A stretch of DNA of 14,503 nt, taken from Congregibacter sp. Its GTDB lineage: Bacteria > Pseudomonadota > Gammaproteobacteria > Pseudomonadales > Halieaceae. Both the position numbers and the translations under genes were made by a program. The stretch lies in NCBI GenBank assembly GCA_013911345.1, contig JACETJ010000017.1:1-14503 (forward strand). Direction: 5' to 3'. Position 1 is the first letter of the stretch. Each line of letters begins with the position of its first letter. This document shows positions 8,547 to 14,503 of this stretch, piece after piece. The notes below the pieces were generated by a model. That model had not been told where the DNA came from. It was given only the letters and a program-made list of their open reading frames with translations, and searched no databases.

Positions 8547-9644
8547 GTGACCCACTCATCAAGACAGGATCAGACCGTCATCGTCGGTATGTCAGGCGGT
8601 GTTGATTCTTCCGTGGCAGCGCTCATGTTGATCGAGGCAGGCTACCGGGTAGAGGGTCTGTTCATGAAAAATTGGGAGGAAGATGACGGCACCGAGTACT
8701 GCACCGCCAAAGAGGATCTTGCCGACGCCCAGTCTGTCGCGGACCAATTGGGGATCCGTCTCCACAGTGCCAATTTCGCGGCGGAATACTGGGATGGCGT
8801 TTTCGACCATTTCCTATCGGAATATCGTGCTGGCCGAACCCCCAATCCTGACATTCTGTGCAACCGGGAAATTAAGTTCCGCGCTTTTCTCGATTACGCC
8901 ACGCAGCTGGGTGCCGACCTGATTGCCACGGGACATTACGTGCAAACCGATTCATCGGGTGACACCACTCGGCTGCGGAAGGGAGTCGACGGTAACAAAG
9001 ACCAGAGTTACTTCCTGCATCAAGTTGATCATCAAGCGCTGGGCAGAAGCCTGTTTCCCGTCGGTAATGTGGGCAAGGCACTGGTGCGCGAAAAAGCGGC
9101 CACCGCCGGATTCGTGACAGCACGCAAAAAGGACAGCACTGGAATCTGCTTTATTGGTGAACGGAGGTTCCGCGACTTTCTCAAACAGTATCTGCCGGCT
9201 CAGCCTGGACCCATTGTGTCTGTAGAGGGAGACGAGCTGGGACAGCACGAGGGTTTGATGTATCACACCATCGGGCAACGACAGGGACTACGCATCGGCG
9301 GACTCGCAAATCGCCCTGAGGCGCCCTGGTATGTCGTGGACAAACAGGTGACTGATAACGTTCTGGTAGTCGCTCAGGGCAACGAGCATCCGGCACTCTT
9401 CAAGACTCAGCTCACCGCGGCTGACGTGATCTGGGTCAGCGGCGAGCCGCCTGCGCTACCCCTGAGCTGTCACGCCAAAATTCGCTATCGACAGACGGAT
9501 CAGCCCTGCGTGGTCTCCGCATCCGGTGCGCGACTCGAGGTCACGTTCGTAACGCCCCAGAGAGCAGTGACGCCCGGTCAGTCCGTGGTCTTCTATGAGC
9601 AGGACATTTGTCTAGGTGGCGGCATCATTGAGGGGGCTCAATGA
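8547..9644 (+). CDS. mnmA: tRNA 2-thiouridylase MnmA
   Basis: MnmA installs the 2-thio group on the wobble uridine (U34) of Lys, Glu and Gln tRNAs, taking sulfur from the Tus relay. The 365-residue product has the PP-loop ATP site GMSGGVDSS (14-22), the family block [15 protein letters not shown], catalytic Cys105 in [12 protein letters not shown] and the second active Cys201 in [12 protein letters not shown], then the C-terminal RNA-binding beta domain ending [14 protein letters not shown]. The start is GTG at 8547; no other in-frame start lies upstream after the rluE stop, and the next Met (15) would cut the PP-loop. No clear Shine-Dalgarno is present. The stop overlaps the hflD ATG by four bases, indicating a coupled mnmA-hflD unit as in E. 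coli. Confidence 0.97.
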   Translation: MTHSSRQDQTVIVGMSGGVDSSVAALMLIEAGYRVEGLFMKNWEEDDGTEYCTAKEDLADAQSVADQLGIRLHSANFAAEYWDGVFDHFLSEYRAGRTPNPDILCNREIKFRAFLDYATQLGADLIATGHYVQTDSSGDTTRLRKGVDGNKDQSYFLHQVDHQALGRSLFPVGNVGKALVREKAATAGFVTARKKDSTGICFIGERRFRDFLKQYLPAQPGPIVSVEGDELGQHEGLMYHTIGQRQGLRIGGLANRPEAPWYVVDKQVTDNVLVVAQGNEHPALFKTQLTAADVIWVSGEPPALPLSCHAKIRYRQTDQPCVVSASGARLEVTFVTPQRAVTPGQSVVFYEQDICLGGGIIEGAQ

Positions 9645-10282
9645 GTGACGACTCTCTATTGGAGCAACGCACAGTGGCGCTGGCAGGTGTGGCGCAGGCG
9701 GCACGGATTGTCGATTTGGCTGCGAAAACCGGTAGTTGGCCGCTACCCTTCGTCGAGGCCTCCATTCACTCCTTGTTCAGCTTTGACCCGGATGGGGTGG
9801 AGACGGTATTTGGCACTCCGCAAGGTATTCGACTTGGGCTTGAACAGTTAGCGGCCTGCCTGGGGCTCTCTCAGGATGAGGCAACGGCAGATACCCTGCG
9901 CTATACGCTGGCCATTCTGCAGCTGGAGAGGCGCTTCTCAGCCAGGGACGATCTGCAGGCGATCGTCCACTCGAGACTCAAGCATACGGCCTACAAGGCT
10001 GAGAATTTTTCAAATGATATCAATAGTCTAAGTGCTAACGTATCCGCAATTTATCAAGATACGCTCAGCACGCTACCGTATCGCATAAAAGTGACCGGTA
10101 GTGCGCAGCATCTCAATAATCCGCAGGTAGCCGATCTGGTCCGGGCCTTGCTAATGTGCGGCGTTAGAGCTGCTTTTTTATGGCGACAACTTGGCGGCAC
10201 GCGCTTCAAATTGATGTTGAGCCGGGGGCGAGTCAGGGAGGCGGCAGCGCGCATGTCTCGGGATCTTGGCGTGACTCATTGA
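9641..10282 (+). CDS. hflD: High-frequency lysogenization protein HflD
   Basis: In E. coli HflD is a peripheral membrane-associated protein that binds phage lambda CII and lowers lysogeny; its housekeeping role is unclear. The 213-residue product matches the family length and blocks: [13 protein letters not shown] near the N-terminus, [48 protein letters not shown], and the C-terminal [19 protein letters not shown]. It is predicted mostly helical with no signal peptide. ATG 9641 overlaps the mnmA stop (ATGA). The position between mnmA and purB is the conserved gammaproteobacterial arrangement, which supports a core cell function rather than a phage-related one. Confidence 0.93.
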   Translation: MSDDSLLEQRTVALAGVAQAARIVDLAAKTGSWPLPFVEASIHSLFSFDPDGVETVFGTPQGIRLGLEQLAACLGLSQDEATADTLRYTLAILQLERRFSARDDLQAIVHSRLKHTAYKAENFSNDINSLSANVSAIYQDTLSTLPYRIKVTGSAQHLNNPQVADLVRALLMCGVRAAFLWRQLGGTRFKLMLSRGRVREAAARMSRDLGVTH

Positions 10283-10308
10283 TCAAACTCATTGCCACAC
10301 CGTGGTAA

Positions 10309-11709
<1,401 letters not shown>

Positions 11710-11733
11710 CGCTCGCCTGATCCTCGAATCGGT

Positions 11734-12831
11734 ATGCGCTTACCCGTTACAACAGAGCAATTTTTGGCAGAGTACTGGCAACAGCAGCCTTTGCTGTGCC
11801 CTCAGGCGCTTCCCCACTTCCAATCCCCCATCACGGCCGAAGAACTCGCCGGCTTGGCCATGGAAACCAGCATCGATAGCCGCATGGTCTGGCAGGATGC
11901 GGGAGTCTGGCACCAGCAGGATGGCCCGTTCGAAGAGCGGGCTTTTCAGGGGGAGGCACCGTGGACCCTGCTGGTGCAGGGCGTTGATCGCTGCCACCCA
12001 GGGGTCTCGGTATTACGTAACGCTCTGCCCCCTTTGCCCCGGTGGCGTTTTGACGATGTCATGGTGAGCTTTGCGACTGATCAGGCCGGCGTCGGCCCCC
12101 ATTTCGATCGATATGACGTTTTCTTGCTGCAAGGGGCTGGTCGGCGAGAGTGGCGTATTGGTCCTCACTGTGATGAGGCGACGCCACAGCTACAGGAAAA
12201 CGGTCTGAGCCTGATCTCTCCTTTTGAACCGCTACAAACTTATGTGCTGGAGCCGGGCGATGTCTTATACATCCCGCCCGGAGTCGCACACTGGGGTGTG
12301 GCGTTGGGTGAAGCCATCACCTACTCCTTGGGCTTCCGCTCACCGTCCGTCGCCGATCTCATGGCGCGACGCACCGACGCTACACTCGAGCTCATCTCAA
12401 CCACCAGTCTTCTGGAGGATGCCGCCTCCACCCAAAGCCCGGCGCGACCCGGCGAGATCACCGCTGAACATATTGCCAACGCCCGGGACGCAATCAACAA
12501 CGCAATCGATGCACTGGATTCAGGTCAATGGTTTGGGGAGGTGATAACCGAGGGTAGCGGAGAGCGCGACCAAACTCATGAACCGACGGTTCTGCTGAGC
12601 GATCAGGTACGTCTTCACCCTGCTGCGAGGATCGCATGGTTGGCGCGGGAGGAAAGCATTGATTTGTTCATTGATGGCGCCCATTTTGAGGTGCCGCTGG
12701 CCTTGGTCGACAAGCTCATAGCTGTCTGCAGCGGAGACTGGGTAACACGTCGTGAGCTGGCTGAAGAGGCCGAGACGCTTTACGAACATCTATGCGAGAC
12801 AGGCGCGCTCACGGACGAGGGCTTCACATGA
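11734..12831 (+). CDS. roxA: Cupin/JmjC-type 2-oxoglutarate oxygenase, RoxA (YcfD) family
   Basis: E. coli YcfD/RoxA hydroxylates an arginine of ribosomal protein L16 using Fe(II), O2 and 2-oxoglutarate. The 365-residue product follows that family. The N-terminal part has PITAEELAGLAMETSIDSR. The JmjC core has VGPHFDRYDVFLLQGAGRR, where His123 and Asp125 are the iron HxD pair, and GDVLYIPPGVAHWG supplies the third ligand, His186. GRREWRIG carries the likely 2-oxoglutarate-binding Arg. The C-terminal region, including QWFGEVI, resembles the dimerisation and winged-helix part of YcfD. The start ATG lies 24 bp after purB with a poor ribosome site, suggesting read-through expression. It overlaps the next gene by 4 bp. 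The substrate (L16) is inferred from the family. Confidence 0.9.
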   Translation: MRLPVTTEQFLAEYWQQQPLLCPQALPHFQSPITAEELAGLAMETSIDSRMVWQDAGVWHQQDGPFEERAFQGEAPWTLLVQGVDRCHPGVSVLRNALPPLPRWRFDDVMVSFATDQAGVGPHFDRYDVFLLQGAGRREWRIGPHCDEATPQLQENGLSLISPFEPLQTYVLEPGDVLYIPPGVAHWGVALGEAITYSLGFRSPSVADLMARRTDATLELISTTSLLEDAASTQSPARPGEITAEHIANARDAINNAIDALDSGQWFGEVITEGSGERDQTHEPTVLLSDQVRLHPAARIAWLAREESIDLFIDGAHFEVPLALVDKLIAVCSGDWVTRRELAEEAETLYEHLCETGALTDEGFT

Positions 12832-13283
12832 TCAGAGACAGACATCCGCTGTTACCGCACCTCATGAGCCTGCTCGAATCAGCGCGCCGCGACATTGTGA
12901 TCAGCTGCCCTGAGGCGGTCATGCTGCTTTTTGACACCGACGACGCGATCTCGGAGATGCTGCGCGTTGCGCGCCGAGCGCCACAAACCGGGCTTAGAGT
13001 CCTATTCCGACGCTACGAACCCGTTCAATTCGAAGGAAGCCGCTTTATCCATTCAATGCAGCGCATCCCAACAAAGGCAGAGTGTCGTCTGCTGGAGGAA
13101 CACCCGGAGTGGCCGTCGGAGACCCTCGTTATCATTGATGAAGCTGTGGGCTTGATGATTCCAACCAAAACCCGGCGACCTATGCACCTCTCGGAACGAC
13201 GTCAGGTGAAGGCGCGCTTGAATCGGTTCAACGCCCTATGGGACGCGGCACACCCAGCGCAAGAGATGCGCCGCCTACGCTGA
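12828..13283 (+). CDS. Uncharacterised 151-aa protein, PLD-like fold without HKD motif (inferred)
   Basis: I do not recognise this with a firm name. The start ATG 12828 overlaps the roxA stop (ATGA) and has GAGG 7 nt upstream, so translation is coupled; an in-frame ATG at 12792 inside roxA is less likely. The layout recalls one half of a phospholipase D fold: helix plus strand SARRDIVISCP (18-28), helix AISEMLRVARRA then strand LRVLFR (~40-61), a beta hairpin TLVIIDEAVGLMIP (99-112), and a C-terminal helix LNRFNALWDAA (131-141) like the closing F..LW helix of PLD proteins. No HxK...D catalytic motif, Cys pair, signal peptide or membrane segment is present. It may belong to the DUF7931-type domain that I remember near GNAT acetyltransferases in pseudomonads; that is unverified. 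It is rich in Arg (~14%), and RNA or DNA binding is possible. Confidence 0.75.
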   Translation: MIRDRHPLLPHLMSLLESARRDIVISCPEAVMLLFDTDDAISEMLRVARRAPQTGLRVLFRRYEPVQFEGSRFIHSMQRIPTKAECRLLEEHPEWPSETLVIIDEAVGLMIPTKTRRPMHLSERRQVKARLNRFNALWDAAHPAQEMRRLR

Positions 13284-14503
13284 CGCCCCCGAAAGAGACA
13301 GCGCGACGCCCAAACCATCTGCTACGTCACTGGCTGTCAGACCCACGCCGAATCGCGCCCAGGCCTGATCCCCTGCCCGCGCATGGATCGCCACGCCAAA
13401 GGTGCTGGCCTCGATCGCCGTTAGGCCCTGAGCCAGCAGCGCGCCGATCAAGCCCGCCAACACGTCACCCATGCCCCCTGTTGCCATGCCGGGATTTCCC
13501 CCCGCACAGATACACAATGGGCTTTCCTCGGAAGGCGGTGCGACCACAGTGCCAGCACCTTTCAGTACCACCACCGCTGCAGTGCGCTCGGCCAGTCGTC
13601 TCGCCCACGTCACCCGGTCAGATTCAATTTCTGATGTTGTCACGCCGGCAAGTCGCGACGCCTCACCGGGATGGGGGGTAACGATCAACGGTGTTTCGGC
13701 AGATATGGTGATGTCATTCGCCGCGATCACATTCAACGCATCCGCGTCACAGACAACGGGCACCCCAGCCGAAAAGGCATGCCGCAGGCATTGCTCGGCC
13801 CAGTCGTCCTGACCCAGCCCAGGGCCAATTACAATGACGCTCTTGTCGTCACATAGGTCGGGCAACATCGCCGCATCGTCGAGACCCGTGACCATTAGTT
13901 CTGGGTGGCGGGTGAGCGCCGCCGTTACGTGTTCGGAGCGGGTGGCCAGGGACACCAAGCCGGCCCCAGATCGCAGTGCAGCACCGGCGGCCAGCAGCGA
14001 AGCGCCGCCCATGCCCCGGTTACCGCCAATTACCAGCACATGGCCGAAGAGCCCCTTATGTGCAGTCAAAGACCGCTCGGGCAACCTCCTCGCCGCGGTC
14101 GCAGAAACCCGGAATCCATCGGCATGGAGCGATTCGAATACAGAGGCCGGTGTCCCAAGGTCGGCCAACATCAGTTGCCCCACGTGATTAAGGGCCGAAC
14201 CTGTCAGCAGTCCAGGCTTGTGGGCGATAAACGTTACGGTCGTCGAGGCGTGGATGGCACCGCCAATGATAGATCCCGTATCGGCATTGACACCACTTGG
14301 CACGTCCAGCGACAACACCGGCACAGGGCTGGTATTGATCATCCTTATCAACTCAACAAAAGATTCGCGTGCGGGGCCAGACAGACCGATACCGGCAAGG
14401 GCATCTACCACAACGTCATAGTGATCAGCCCCCACTTCGCTATCGTTGAGCGCCGTCGCATTCAGATGCGTGCGTAAACCACCCGCGCACCACGCATCAC
14501 AAG
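13275..14503 (-). CDS. nnr: Bifunctional NAD(P)H-hydrate epimerase / ADP-dependent dehydratase (partial, 5' end beyond right edge)
   Basis: Nnr repairs hydrated NADH and NADPH: the epimerase interconverts R and S forms and the dehydratase restores S-NAD(P)HX using ADP. About 408 C-terminal residues are visible. The frame is open to the right edge (through residues reading AGGLRTHLNATALND), so the true start is outside. The first ~110 visible residues are the end of the YjeF_N epimerase domain, with VVVDALAGIGLSGP and LDVPSGVNADTGSI. The rest is the ribokinase-like YjeF_C domain: KGLFGHVLVIGGNRGMGGA, IGPGLG, VTPHPGEASRLAG, VVLKGAGTVV and the nucleotide-binding GNPGMATGGMGDVLAG. The last 9 bp overlap the end of the convergent 12828-13283 gene. 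Its usual partners (queG, tsaE in E. coli) would be outside the window. Confidence 0.95.
   Translation of the reverse strand, partial: CDAWCAGGLRTHLNATALNDSEVGADHYDVVVDALAGIGLSGPARESFVELIRMINTSPVPVLSLDVPSGVNADTGSIIGGAIHASTTVTFIAHKPGLLTGSALNHVGQLMLADLGTPASVFESLHADGFRVSATAARRLPERSLTAHKGLFGHVLVIGGNRGMGGASLLAAGAALRSGAGLVSLATRSEHVTAALTRHPELMVTGLDDAAMLPDLCDDKSVIVIGPGLGQDDWAEQCLRHAFSAGVPVVCDADALNVIAANDITISAETPLIVTPHPGEASRLAGVTTSEIESDRVTWARRLAERTAAVVVLKGAGTVVAPPSEESPLCICAGGNPGMATGGMGDVLAGLIGALLAQGLTAIEASTFGVAIHARAGDQAWARFGVGLTASDVADGLGVALSLSGASA

Noticed and set aside
13238..13681. 147-codon plus-strand open frame antisense to nnr
   Set aside because: Pro/Arg-rich composition and complete overlap with a well-recognised nnr domain mark it as an antisense shadow.
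13905..14477. 190-codon plus-strand open frame antisense to nnr
   Set aside because: It overlaps the conserved NnrE-NnrD coding region and shows no recognisable motif.

Overview
The window is a chromosomal housekeeping segment from a gammaproteobacterium. The base composition is moderately GC-rich, the coding density is very high, and every gene I can name is a standard core gene. The gene order joins two blocks known from Escherichia coli and already adjacent in Pseudomonas aeruginosa: ftsK-trxB-aat-infA-clpA-clpS and icd-rluE-mnmA-hflD-purB. A marine lineage near Pseudomonadales/Cellvibrionales (Halieaceae-like) would fit, but that placement is inference from synteny and protein style. I see no phage, transposon, integron, CRISPR array, rRNA or tRNA.

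Layout. On the left, the 5' end of ftsK runs leftwards off the window (1-654, minus). It diverges from a compact rightward group: trxB (867-1826), aat (1829-2578) and bpt (2575-3351), followed by infA (3435-3653) after a small hairpin. Converging on infA is the leftward pair clpS-clpA (6369-3705). Further right, icd (7785-6532, minus) ends at a classic intrinsic terminator. It diverges from rluE (7924-8478), mnmA (8547-9644), hflD (9641-10282), purB (10339-11709), a RoxA/YcfD-type cupin ribosomal oxygenase (11734-12831) and a small uncharacterised protein (12828-13283). The right edge holds the last ~408 codons of a bifunctional NAD(P)H-hydrate repair enzyme (nnr, minus), which overlaps the small gene tail-to-tail by 9 bp.

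How the genes work together. The most coherent functional story is the bacterial N-degron pathway. Aat and Bpt attach Leu/Phe or Leu to N-termini of proteins, ClpS recognises the resulting destabilising residues, and ClpA unfolds the substrate for ClpP. All four of these components lie within 4.6 kb around infA; only clpP is outside the window. The right half is rich in translation and RNA functions: RluE (23S rRNA pseudouridine), MnmA (tRNA 2-thiouridine) and the predicted L16 arginine hydroxylase. Beside them are TCA-cycle (icd), purine (purB) and metabolite-repair (nnr) enzymes.

Compared with remembered E. coli and Pseudomonas neighbourhoods, several usual neighbours are absent: lrp, cydDC, serW, cspD and nudJ. 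The only gene I could not name is the 151-residue protein at 12828-13283, which looks like a phospholipase-D-fold domain without the catalytic HKD motif. I did not find a convincing new multi-gene system; the findings below are modest and ranked accordingly.
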